Part shown: one piece after another, positions 53,490 to 64,000 of the stretch
Layout: each line of letters starts with the position of its first letter
Numbering within the stretch: position 1 is the stretch's first letter
Assembly: GCA_035772735.1 (NCBI GenBank)
Contig: JASDFA010000003.1
Coordinates: 62,740,501 to 62,804,500, forward strand
Length of the DNA: 64,000 nt
Direction of reading: 5' to 3'
From: Datura wrightii
Lineage: Eukaryota; Streptophyta; Magnoliopsida; Solanales; Solanaceae
The notes under the pieces: model-generated
The model's database searches: none
Seen by the model: the letters and a program-made list of their open reading frames with translations, nothing else
What the model was told of the DNA's origin: nothing
Translations under genes and position numbers: made by a program

Positions 53490-55007
53490 GTAACAGAATG
53501 TAAGGACCAGCTAACAATGCCCAAGCGGAGGGGTCTCCAACTCAATGTACAACTACGACAACAATCAACACAATATCACACATTAGATGCCTCACTTCGG
53601 CTAGGCATAATATTAACATTTAACCACAATAAGACATGAAACTTTAAAGATTAAATTAAACTTAACATACTGCCTCAAGACTTGTAAAGAGTTGATGGCT
53701 CATTCAATTCACAATGCATGAATCGTTCTTAAAAGAGCGATGGATGGGGCGCCTTACGTACCTTTCTCTGATAAACTTTTCTTTAGAAAATTTCCTATTT
53801 TAATAATCAGACTACAACCTACTTAATCCAGTTGTTTTATAGGCCAACACAAGCTTAATCTGTAGCACAAAATACAGTCCAAAATAACTAACCAAAGGCA
53901 GTCACAATACCAACAACACACGGCAACATCAACTACATTTAGCCATTTTATCAACTAGTTTTCACTAACTTTTGAGGGAGAAACAAGAGGAAATTTTACC
54001 TTAGTTCTGCTGTAATCCTTCCCCTAAATATGAAGTATAATTCCAGCAAAATCAACAGCCAAAAAGCCTAAGGAAAATGAGCAAAACTCAGCTCACAAAA
54101 AGTCCATCGGCAGCTCAGCTTTTTGCTTTGCAATTTGAGAGGTTTAAAAAGGGTGAAATCCTTACCTTTTTCTGGTGGTATGTTCTTGGTTAAAAATAGA
54201 AGTAACTGACCTCAACTTCTTTTCAAAAAATTCGGCAACCTTGCTGTCCAAAACGCAGTAGAAGCGGTTCACAAATACACCAAATACACCTCTAACTTCT
54301 AGCTTTCTACTCATGATTTCAAGCAAGTTTAGTAGTGGAATTCTCACCTTTTATACTTGTGTATGATCCCTACCAAGAGGGAGAATATATGTTGCTTATA
54401 AGTGCTTCAGAATCGCAGCAAGTCACCACAACAACACTGCCAAAAACGCAGCTACAGGGCAGCAACAAGTTCACCACAAAGTTGCCTTCACTTCCATGGA
54501 CTTTTGCTTGAGTTTTGATGGTGTTTTCTTGAGGGATTCCTCTTGGTTTATTAGTCTTTTAGGATGGAAAAGAGAGAGTATTTTAGAGAGTAAGCAAGCA
54601 CCTCATATCTGGAAATGTTAAAAATGATTTCATAACACACAACTCAAAATATAAAGGTTGTTGGGCGGTGGCCCTTTTTACGGCGGTGGCCACCTTACTG
54701 TCCGACAGTTCCATCAGAAAAATTCTATAACTTTTTACTCCGAACTCCACGGTTTGATGTTTTGAAAACTATACTCAAATACCTTTAATTTGATAGGTTG
54801 TGGGGCTTCTAATTTGTTATATATTTGGAGATATGGTCGTTTAGATTTGACCCTTACTTATGAACTTCAAATACTCTTTGCTTTTCCGTTCGTACACATT
54901 TCCCTTGTCATCTACGATCAATATACAACTCGTACTTCCCTTAACCTAGCATACAAACATCAAATAATCAAAAAAAAATTTCTAGGGTGTAATATTCTCC
55001 CCCCCCC

Positions 55008-57690
55008 TTAGGAACATTCGTTCCCAAATGGAAATTAATTTCACTTCATATGCTTCAAAATAGATACTCAGTAACTTAGGTATCGTACACATACCTTAAT
55101 ATCACATCGACATCATAAATAGGTGAGGATATTTCTTCTCCATTTCCTCCTCAGCATCCCAAGTCACTTCCTCAATGTTATTACTTTGCCACAATACTTT
55201 AACTGAGGCAAATTCTTTTGTCTGAATTTTCCTGACTTGCCGATCAATAATAGCAACTGGGAACTCGGTGTAGGTCATCTCCTCAGAAATCCATACATCA
55301 TCGATAGGAATAACACAATTTGGGTCTCCTATAAACTTCTGCAACATTGATACATGAAATACTAGGAGGACTGCCGCTATCTCTGGTGGCAACTCCAACT
55401 CATAGGCTACTTTGCCTATCCTGCGGATAACTCTATAAGGCCCAGCATATCTAGGGCTCAGCTTGCCCTTTCAGCCAAATCGCATAATTCCTTTCATAGG
55501 CGACACTTTCAGAAAGACCTAATCATCAACAACAAACTCCAGCACTTGACGACGTACATCTACATAAGACTTTTGCCTGCTCTAGGCCGTCTGAAGTCGA
55601 TATCTAATAAGTTTCACCTTGTCAATAGCCTGTTGTACTAAGTCTGGCCCAAATAACTCTGCCTCACTGAGTTCAAACCGACCCACTAGCGACCTGCACT
55701 TTCTCCCATATAAAGCTTCATATGGGTCATCTAAATACTCGTTTAGTAGCTTTTATTATAGGTAAGCTCAATTAAGGAAATATGATCATCCCAGTTTCCG
55801 CCAAAATCTAGAACACAGGAACGCAACATATCTTAAAGAATATGAATGGTGCGTTTAGCCTATCCATCTGTCTGAGGATGAAAAACGGTATTGAGGCTTA
55901 CCTGAGGCCCAAGCCATTCCGGAAAGACATCCAGAAGTTTGTTGTGAACTGAGCACCTCTGTCAGAAATAATGGATAAAGGGATGCCATGTAGGCGAGCT
56001 ATCTCCCATATATAAAGCCTAGCATAATCCTCTACAGCATATGTAGTCCTAACTGGCAAGAAGTGAGCTAATTTAGTCAATCTATCAACTATTACCCAGA
56101 TAGAATCATGCTTCCTACTCATTCGAGGAAATCCTGCAATAAAATCCATATTAATTACCTCCCATTTCCAAGATGGAATTTCTATATCCTACATTAGACC
56201 TCTAGGCTTCTGGTGCTCAACCTTCACCTGTTGGCAATTAGAACACTGAGTCACAAGACTTGTGATGTCCTTTTTCATGTCGTTCCACCATTATAGCTGC
56301 CTCAGGTCACGATACATCTTTGTGGCACATGGGTGTATTGAATACCTAAAGCAATGAGCTTCATTCATAATCTGTTCATGTAGCTCACCCACATTAGGCA
56401 CACATAAATGACCCTGGTATTTAAGAACTGCATCGAGTCCATAATAAAATGGGCTCTGCTTCTGCTGTTGTATACTGTCTCTCAGTAAGAATAAATCTAC
56501 ATCATCATATTGTCATTGCTTAACTTCCTCTACCAAGGATGATTCTGCTGTGTTTTGGACAATAACACCCCCATCTTCGGCATCCCGTAATCGAATTTGT
56601 AAGTCAGCCAACTGCTATAGTGTCTTCGTCATTTCAATCGTGTCAACTGGAATATGACTCAAACTACCCATAGTCTTGCGACCTAGCGCATCAACTACAA
56701 CATTTGCCTTGCCTAGATGATACAAAATACTTACATCATAATCTTTCAGTAATTCTAACCACCTTCTCTGGCGTAAATTCAACTCCTTCTACTAAAATAG
56801 CTACTAAAGGCTCTTATAATCCATAAAAAGATCAACATGTATCCCATACAAGTAGTGGCGCCAGATCTTCAGCGCGAACACCACCGTTGCCAATTCTAGA
56901 TCATGGGTAGGGTAATTCTGCTCGTGCTTCTTTAGCTGCCTCGAAGCATAGGCGATGACTTTGCCATGTTGTATGAAAACAAATCCTAAGTCGATCTTGG
57001 AGGCATCACAATAAAACACATAACCCTCTGTACCTTCTGGAAGAGTCAAGACAGGTGTTGAGGTCAAACTATCTTTCAACTGCTAAAAACTGCGCTCACA
57101 CGCATCTGACCACTGAAACTTTGTTGCTTTATGAGTCAACTTTGTCAATGGTGCGGAGATAGTAGAAAACCCTTCTACAAATTTGTGATAGTAACCTGCC
57201 AATCCCAGAAAACTACAAACCTCTGTAGGACTCAAGGGTCTGGGCCAACTCTTTACTACGTCTATCTTCTGAATATCCACTCTTATACCTTTAGTTGTAA
57301 TTACATGACAAAGGAAAGCCACATATGTTAGCCAACATTCACACTTATAAAATTTAATGTACAACTTGTGCTCTTGTAGAGTCTGTAACACAGCTCTTAG
57401 GTGATCTGCATGCTCAGCCTCTTAGCGTGAATAAATAAGGATGTCATTGATAAAGACAATTATGAATACATCAAGGAAGAGCCTAAACACCCTATTCATC
57501 AAATCCATAAAAGTTGCTGGGCATTAGTAAGCCCAAATGACATCACTAAGAACTCATAATGGTCATATCTGGTTTTGAAAGCAGTCTTAGGGATATCAAC
57601 TTCCCTAACCCGCAACTAATGGTACCCAGATCTCAAGTCAATCTTTGAGAATCATCTGGCACCCTGTAGTTGATCAAATAGGTCATCAAT
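55008..57690 (-). pseudogene. pol: Element C pol (RT to integrase and chromodomain), decayed, cut by element D
   Basis: Minus strand from 57690 down: the RT frame begins at the IDDLFDQLQGA box, where element D has inserted. The catalytic box reads FINDILIYS near 57440-57455, so the first Asp is Asn. RT thumb/RNase H lies at 57391-56804 (FYCDASKIDLGFVFIQHGKVIAYASRQL), the zinc region near 56290-56390, the integrase core at 56149-55898 (IVDRLTKLAHFLPV and IISDRGAQF kept), the C-terminus at 55440-55700, and a chromodomain-like end at 55102-55398 (VKVLWQSNNIEEVTWDAEEEM). Several stops and indels. Gag, protease and the RT N-terminus are not in the window. Confidence 0.85.
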
Positions 57691-59941
57691 TGTTACACCC
57701 CATAAGTTCTTGAAACTTAGTTGGCCTGTTCGCATGTTGGTTAAGAGTTTTAGAATGCCATACGTGCGAGAAAAGGGCCCGAGGAGAGATCGGACAAGCG
57801 CCAAGTCGGAGTGTCACAAGGCAAATGCGACTTATAAATCGCATTCAACAAATGCGACTTAAAGGCCCCAAGTATATAAGGCTCCCACTTTATTTTAAAT
57901 CATTTTCCCTTCATATAATTTCTAGTAAATGAACAGAAACAGAGGGGAATGAAGGGTTTGATTAAATTTCCTTCCGTTTACACCATCACGCAGTCCAAAC
58001 TCAAATTAACTTTGGGTAGAGAAGTATAAAGCTGCCGGGAGCATTCCTACGGAGTTAGTTTCATGAAATTCGGGCGGCGAATCGTCGCCACGCCAAGCTA
58101 AGGTAAGTGGAATTGCTCCAAACTAGTGTTAAATACTCCAAGCATTAAAGTGAGTATTTCTCCCTTCTAGACCCCCGAGAAATAACGAGTTTTCGTCTGT
58201 TGTTCGATAAGTCGGAGAATAGGCAGTAGGTATAGCCATAATATGGTTTCTTTCCAAAATAATAGTATAATTAATTCTATCCTTTCATGAATATGAATAC
58301 AGTTGGGAGAAATAGCTGAATACTAGCCGAGCTACGCCAGTTAATCAGAAAGTCGGCAGTTGAGGTATGTAAAGCCAGTTTCTTTCGACAAGCTAGTAGT
58401 TCTAGTATAGCAAAATAGTATGAATTTCAGTAGAGTGTTTCATAAGTCATATATTATGTTCAGTATGAAATTTAGTAAGCATTGAGATATATAATAGAGT
58501 GTTCAGCATGAAATTCAGTAAAACATTATAAGTCCCAGCAGAATATTCCAGAAATGATATTACAGATTCAGTATATTTCAGTATCAGATTTAGAACATTT
58601 CAATATGAGATTCAGAAGAAAATACCAAAACATAAATATTATTATCATATCTAGTATATATATTACATGTGCCTATTGCTATCTGTGGAGACATGATTAT
58701 TCTGTTTTGGGCACCCTTAGAGCTTCCTTGACTGCCCCAGGGTTAATAGTTGTGTCGACTCGCCCGCCAGAGGGTGAGGATACGTCGCTCTACGGAGTGG
58801 CATGTCGTCCGCCAGCGGATGAAGATGGGATGTAGATTCCCCATAGCAGGCTAATCAGCTCTATACCACACCCCCTATCGAGCACTTTCGCCTGGGGTGC
58901 AGATTTCAGCTTTCAGATTACAGATTTCAGATTTCAGATTTCAGGAGTCCTCCAGACTCAGATACAGCTATAGTCAGGGGCCCAGCGAGCCCAAGTTGCA
59001 TACCCAGGGGGCCGACAAGATGCTCATAGTTACTAGGTTGATGGTATGACAAGGGTAGGGGTGCATAGATTGTGTTTTGGTTGGTAACTTACGACTTATG
59101 GGGGTTGGTAAGGTACTTGTATGCTATGTTGTGTTAGTTATTAATAGATAGAAAGTAGATCGCCATGTTATCAGGTATGACTCTTACTCTCTTCAGTAAA
59201 GTTACGCTCTTTTCAGTCAGTCTCAGCCCGTCTCCTATTACTTCAGTATCTATCAATATTATTGTTTGCTTTCAGTTATTTTCAATTATTGCTTTGCATA
59301 CTCAGTACAAGTGGTACTGACGCCCGTTTTGGGGCGCTGTATTACTTGCCTACAAGTACTCATAGAGGAGGAGCAGATCCCTCGTAGTTCTAGCCAGCGT
59401 ACAGAGTCTTCAGCTCCTATCATCTGGAGCTTGACAGCTAAAGGTTTACTTCCCTTTTTGTTTGTATAGTATGGGTAGGCCAGGGCCCTGTCCAGACCAT
59501 CTTATTACTCTTAGAGGCTTGCGGATTATATATTCCCTGTGGTTAGTTGTACCGGTCATGTGGGGCCGTGTGTATGTTTTTAGTTTGCATGTGATGGTCA
59601 TGTGGGGCCTTGTTCAGTTGTCAGTTGGTGACCTTGTCGGCCACAGATCAGTTTAGCACTGGATTGTACTTTTTAGTGATAACTAGTCAGCATGGTGGCC
59701 TTGTCGGCCCGCATAGGTTCCCTTATTTTTAGTTGTTTTGGGTAGCTGTTATATTCCTACAGGTGGCTATAGGCCTTGTTGACCGGAGGCTATATTTACA
59801 GTCGTTATATAGCCCGTTGTTTTCATAAATCCAGAATTAGAGCCAGCCTGGCACCAGAAGTGCTTAGGCTCAGTAGTCCAGCAGTCCAGGTCGTAGTAGG
59901 GCACCAGGTGCAAGTCATGCCTCCCAAGGAGGGGCGTGACA
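57691..59941 (+). repeat. 5' LTR of element D
   Basis: 2,251 bp, starting TGTTACACCCC and ending GGGGCGTGACA. Notable contents are a CAGATTT-rich imperfect repeat (58905-58945), two adjacent hairpins (59302-59320 and 59321-59336), and several CCTTGTCGGCC-type words near 59630-59790. No gene is seen. Confidence 0.9.
59302..59336 (+). other. Tandem hairpins in LTR of D (R/U5 region)
   Basis: TCAGTAC-aagtg-GTACTGA (59302-59320), then CGCCC-gttttg-GGGCG (59321-59336), both perfect. They correspond in position to hairpins in the LTRs of A2 and B; they may be part of the RNA 3'-end/poly(A) region. Confidence 0.7.
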
Positions 59942-59945
59942 AACT

Positions 59946-59957
59946 TGGTATCAGAGC
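59946..59957 (+). promoter_or_regulatory. Primer-binding site of element D (tRNA-iMet)
   Basis: TGGTATCAGAGC, 4 nt after the LTR end. Confidence 0.9.
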
Positions 59958-60155
59958 AGGTCGTATCCCAGGGAATCTGCAAGCCATGCTAAGTAGAGTC
60001 TTGTCTATGGATGTGTTGTGCACCACATACCATAGGCAGGAGGCTGCAAGGCATGATAGGGTTGTTACTCTTTCTTCATATTCAGTCGTGCCATAGAGCA
60101 CTACAGTATAGGGTTGAGTCCCTAAAGCTTATTATACTCTTTGTTTACAGATAAA

Positions 60156-60890
60156 ATGTCAGATCAGCGACATCCTATCACAGGCAGAAGATTGGACATA
60201 GCAGCAGGAGAGGGCACCAGCAGGATGCCTCAGCCTCGTTTAGAATCAGCCTAATCTGAGGGCGATACAGAGGCATCATCCCGACCTTCTCAGCAGTCTC
60301 CACCCCATCAGGAGCCACTCGGGACAACACCACCTCCGAAAGTTCCTATACATACACCATCTGACCAGGAGGTCAGGAGTGCAGTAGTTATGTTAGCGCA
60401 AATGATGGCTACTCAGCGCCAGTCAATGCCACCTACAACGGCAAAATCATCAGGTGGGCCTGGTAGTTCAAGGGTCCGAGAATTTCTGGCACTAGGTCCC
60501 CCGCAGTTCACAGGGTCAGATCGGACAGAGGACCCCCAGGACTTCCTAGATCAGATGCAGAGGATTTTTCGGGTAATGCATGTTACATCTATAGAGTCAG
60601 TTGAATTGGCGGTATTCCGACTGCTGTATATTGCTGTGTTGTGGTATGAGAGTTGGGAAAGGTATCGAGGGAGAGATGTTGCCCCTCCGACCTTGTCCAG
60701 CTTTTCAGAGGCTTTCCTGGACCGTTACCTACCACGAGAGATCCAATAGACCCGGATGGACCAGTTTTTACACCTGGAGTAGGGGGCGATGAGTGTTCGA
60801 GAATACGCCCTGCAGTTGATTCTTTGGCCCGCTATGCTCCGGCCTTTGTAGACACCATGCCATCCAGAGTCCACCGGTTTATTATGGGGC
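60156..60890 (+). pseudogene. gag: Element D gag, with nonsense codons and 3' deletion
   Basis: It starts ATG 60156 (MSDQRHPITGRRLDIAAG). Capsid-like motifs: FLALGPPQFTGSDRTEDPQD, FLDQMQRIFRVM and WYESWERYRGRD. Stops at about 60247 (TAA), 60747 (TAG) and 60780 (TAG) lie in one frame; after 60800 the frame shifts (SLARYAPAFVDTMPSRVHRF). It ends abruptly near 60890, before any zinc knuckle. At the junction the text ACCGGTTTATT-TGGGG occurs twice and GGGGCGTGACAAAC repeats the LTR-end/primer boundary (59932-59945). Confidence 0.85.
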
Positions 60891-60924
60891 GTGACAAACC
60901 GGTTTATTTTGGGGCACCCAGCCC

Positions 60925-63723
60925 ATATCAATTCCCCCTTATCGCATGGCTCTTGCTGAAGTTAGAGACTAAAGGAGCAATTGAAAGATTTATTAGATAA
61001 GGGCTTTATCAGGCCGAGTACTTCACCTTGGGGTGCGCCAGTTCTATTTGTGAGAAAGAAGGATGGCTCCCTCCGTATGTGTATAGACTATCGGCAGCTG
61101 AATAAAGTCACGATCAAGAATAAGTATCCGCTTCCCAGGATAGATGATTTATTTGATCAGTTACAGGGAGCCAGATATTTCTCCAAAATTGATTTAAGAT
61201 CCGGATATCATCAGGTTCCGGTTCGTGAAAGAGACATTCCAAAGACTGCCTTCAGGACCAGATACGGCCATTTTGAATTCTTAGTCATGTCCTTTGGGCT
61301 GACGAATGCTCCAGTCGTGTTTATGGACCTGAGGAACAGTATTTTCAGGCCATACCTGGACTTGTTCGTGATAGTGTTTATTGACGATATTCTGGTGTAT
61401 TCTCGCTCAGAGGCAGACCACCAGGATCATTTGCGGACAGTGCTCCAGATTCTCATAGACCGTCAGCTATATGCCAAGTTCTCTAAATGTGAACTTTGGC
61501 TGAATTCAGTAGCCTTTTTGGGGCATATCGTGTTGGATACTGGTATAAACGTAGATACACAGAAAATAGAAGTAGTGAAAACATGACCCAGACCTACCAC
61601 TCCGACCGAGGTATGTGGTTTCCTAGGATTAGTAGGGTACTACAGGAGGTTTGTTGAAAGATTTTCCACCTTAGCAGCACCTCTGACGAAACTGACATGG
61701 ACGGCAGCAAAATTTCAGTGCACTGAGGTATGTGAGCAGAGCTTCCAGGAATTGAAAGACAGGTTAACATCAGCTCCAGTGTTAGCATTGCTAGAAGGTA
61801 CAAAAGGTTATGCAGTTTATTGTGATGCTTCGGGTGTTGGGCTAGGATGTGTGTTGATACAGCATGGTAAAGTAATTGCTTATGCTTCCAGACAACTGAG
61901 GAAACATGAAAAGAACTATCCTATCCATGACCTGGAATTGGCCGCAGTGATTCACGCCTTGAAGATACGGAGACATTACTTGTATGGAATCCACGTGGAT
62001 ATTTTCACTGATCATAAGAGCCTATAGTATATCTTCACTCAGAAAGAACTGAACTTGCAGCAGCGTCGCTGGTTAGAGCTGTTGAAAGACTATGATGTGA
62101 ATATTCTGTATCACCCAAGGAGAGCTAATGTGGTGGAAGATGCCATTAGCCGTAAATCTATGGGAAGTCTGGCACACTTACAGCTTGAGCAGCGGGAATT
62201 AGCCTGGGAATTACATCAGTTAGCCAATGTAATTGTTCGTGTAGCAGAAACAGAGGACAACAGAGCAGTAATCCAGAACACTGCAGTGTCGTCTTTAGTC
62301 GTGGAAGTAAAGGAATGGCAATGTGAATATCCTAGCCTGGTTCAGCTTAGAAACAGAGTTCAGCAAGGAGAGGTGACAGATTTTCAAACAACCGAGGATG
62401 GGGTATTGCGATATAAAGATCGACCTTGTGTTCCAGACGTTGCAGGGCTTCGCAAGCAAATTATAGCTAGGTACATTACACCCGTTATTCTCTCCACCCA
62501 AGTTCGATGAAAATGTACCACGATATAAAAAAAATGTACTGGTGGCCAGGAATGAAGAAGGGGATAGCAGAATTCGTAGCTCAGTGTCCCAACTGCCAGT
62601 AGATAAAAGCTGAACATCAGAAACCAGGCGGACTGACTCAGGATATAGCTGTGCCTCTATGGAAATGGGAAGCAGTAAATATGGATTTTGTAGCAGGATT
62701 ACCCCGCACCAGGCGTAGATATGATTCGATCTGGGTGATTGTTGAAAGACTGACAAAATCAGCTCATTTTCTGCCAGTAAGGGCTACCTTTTCCGCCAAG
62801 GATTATACTGAGCTGTATATCAGAGAAATAGTCAGGTTGCATGTTGTTCCAGTGTCCATCATCTCCGACAGAGGGGCGCAGTTTACAACTAAATTCTGGC
62901 AATCATTTTAGAGAGGCTTGGGGACGCAGTTTAACCTGAGCACAGCTTTTCATCCTCAGACAGATGGGTAGGCAGAACGCACCATTCAAACGCTCGAGGA
63001 TATGTTGCGAGCATGTGTGTTGGATTTCAGGGGTAGCTGGGATGAACATTTACCACTCATTGAGTTCGCCTATAATAACAGTTACCATTCAGCTATTCAG
63101 ATGGCGCCTTATGAGGCATTATATGGGCGAAAGTGCAGATCTCCAGTTGGTTGGTTTGAGGTAGGAGAATCAACGTTGATTGGGCCAAATATCATTCATC
63201 AGTCAGAGGAAAAAGTAAATCTTATCAGAGAACATTTACTAACTTCTCATAGCCGCCAGAAATCTTATGCTGACGTGTGGCGCAGAAACTTGGAATTTAA
63301 TATGGGTGATTGGGTGTTTCTAAAAGTTTCACCGATGAAGGATGTAATGAGATTTGGCAAGAAAAGAAAGCTAAGCCCGAGGTTTGTTGGGACTTATCAA
63401 ATTTGCCGAAGAATAGGCCAAGTGGCATATGAGTTAGACTTACCTTCAGAGTTAGAATTTACCCACCCAATTTTCCATGTATCAATGCTGAGAAAGTGCA
63501 TAGGAGATTCCTCAAGAATTGTCCCAGTCCAAGATGTTCAGGTTATAGAGGAGTTGGCCTATGAAGAAGTTCCAGTAGCCATACTAGACCGGTAGATCCG
63601 CAGATTAAGAACTAAAGATGTAGCTTCTGTCAAAGTATTATGGCATAACAGGAACCGAGAGAAAATGACTTGGGAAGCAGAAGAAGATGTGAAAGCCAGA
63701 TACCCTCAGTTATTTCAGACTTA
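60925..63723 (+). pseudogene. pol: Element D pol (RT, RNase H, integrase, chromodomain), with nonsense codons
   Basis: RT starts near 60925 without protease (QFPLIAWLLLKLE-like, then KDLLDKGFIRPSTSPWGAPV), with catalytic VFIDDILVYS near 61377-61406 intact. RNase H: YAVYCDASGVGLGCVLIQHG (61810-61870). The integrase zinc region is frameshifted at about 62465-62510. Integrase core 62651-62911: the first acidic position reads VERLTKSAHF (Glu, 62744-62746, where relatives have Asp); ISDRGAQF is kept. The C-terminus (63002-63595) contains GWFEVGESTLIGP, and a chromodomain-like end (VKVLWHNRN, WEAEEDVKARY) stops at 63723. Stops: TGA 61584, TAG 62025, 62600, 62909, 62969 and 63593. Apart from one frameshift the frame is well kept, so it is younger than A2 or E. 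Confidence 0.9.
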
Positions 63724-63981
63724 GTCAGCCAGAGGTATGTTGATATTGTTGTTTTATGAGTTGCTTTATATTCATATGTATGAGTGAGATGTTGACTTAA
63801 GTTTATTATGTAATGGATGCTATAGTATTATATGGAGTACCTGTATTGGACTTTTCTGCGTTTCAGGATTTTTGAGATAGGCCATATTACAGGGGAAACT
63901 ATGCCGAAATTTTTCCAGAAAAGGTAGAGCAAGTTAAAAATTTCTGTAAACGGAAGTTAACATTCGAGGACGAATGTTCTT

Positions 63982-63994
63982 AAGGGGGGAAGGA
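63982..63994 (+). promoter_or_regulatory. Polypurine tract of element D
   Basis: AAGGGGGGAAGGA directly before the 3' LTR start TGTTAC at 63995. The upstream text ATTCGAGGACGAATGTTC is a conserved feature before the purine tract of this group (A2 has ATTCGAGGATGAATATTC). Confidence 0.8.
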
Positions 63995-64000
63995 TGTTAC

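Larger units (their letters stand above)
52101..54994 (-). repeat. 3' LTR of gypsy element C (minus orientation)
   Basis: The minus strand begins TATTACACCC at 54994 (one change from TGTTACACCC) and ends GGGCATGACA at 52101. It is preceded on the minus strand by a purine tract (AAGGGGGGGGAGAA). It contains a 74-bp tandem repeat (52809-52955) and a CA microsatellite (53471-53489). About 2.9 kb, noncoding. Confidence 0.75.
57691..64000 (+). mobile_element. Gypsy element D, nested in C, running off the window
   Basis: 5' LTR 57691-59941, primer site 59946, gag from 60156, RT-RNase H-integrase-chromodomain to 63723, purine tract 63982-63993, and the first six bases of the 3' LTR (TGTTAC) at 63995-64000. 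It was inserted in the RT domain of C; the presumed target duplication is TCAAT (57686-57690), but the right copy lies outside. It is internally deleted between gag and RT. Confidence 0.92.

Noticed and set aside
58900..58950. Repeated CAGATTT words as a possible CRISPR-like or satellite array
   Set aside because: The units are 7-8 nt with no unique spacers, inside an LTR; a simple imperfect microrepeat.
1..64000. Host protein-coding genes
   Set aside because: No frame outside the retroelements and EPRV shows a recognisable host domain or a convincing exon structure.

Overview
This window looks like repeat-dense intergenic plant DNA. I found no host gene, tRNA or rRNA. Everything I can recognise is retroelement or pararetrovirus sequence: five or more Ty3/gypsy LTR-retrotransposon lineages, many nested and broken, plus two loci of an endogenous pararetrovirus (EPRV, family Caulimoviridae). 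The EPRV has a movement protein, a fused gag-pol with CCHC, protease, RT and RNase H, a transactivator-like last ORF, and a tRNA-iMet primer site. It resembles the Solendovirus/Petuvirus-type EPRVs of Solanaceae, so a solanaceous host (tomato, pepper, tobacco or relatives) is my best inference. The species cannot be fixed from the sequence.

Layout. 1-3084: minus-strand chromovirus-like pol joined to an LTR remnant. 3085-14648: EPRV locus 1, with one full genome unit (minus strand) followed head-to-tail by a second partial unit, which meets an inverted partial unit through a 38-nt filler. 14649-16315 and 26225-28930: an older Athila/Tat-like LTR element (called H) whose gag is split by a complete younger element (called I, 16316-26224). 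Element I has 1,431-bp LTRs, the target duplication TTCCA, a tRNA-Asp primer site, gag-protease and an extra ORF, but no reverse transcriptase, RNase H or integrase. 28931-33286: minus-strand gypsy LTR and 3' pol (called B). 33287-33872: plus-strand LTR fragment. 33873-41671: EPRV locus 2, rearranged, with a near-perfect palindromic leader. 41672-43824: minus-strand LTR. 43834-52100: plus-strand gypsy element (called A2). 52101-57690: minus-strand gypsy element (called C), inserted in the 3' LTR of A2. 57691-64000: plus-strand gypsy element (called D), inserted in the RT domain of C and running off the window.

How the parts relate. Element I is the most interesting. Its LTRs differ at only about 27 of 1,431 positions by hand count, so it moved recently, yet it lacks pol and must have used enzymes supplied in trans. 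It carries an extra ORF resembling the 'putative plant transposon protein' family. Upstream of that ORF lies a diverged internal copy of its own LTR U3 segment, a TATA-like box, a CT-rich leader and a possible 5'UTR intron. Directly after the gag-protease stop, both I and the distantly related H carry a pair of hairpins with an invariant AGGCAA loop and compensatory stem changes.

Decay. The older gypsy elements are dominated by CAG-to-TAG nonsense changes with otherwise open frames, the pattern expected from deamination at methylated CHG sites. The EPRV copies carry stops, indels, a lost start codon and one damaged TATA box, so none of the viral units looks intact.
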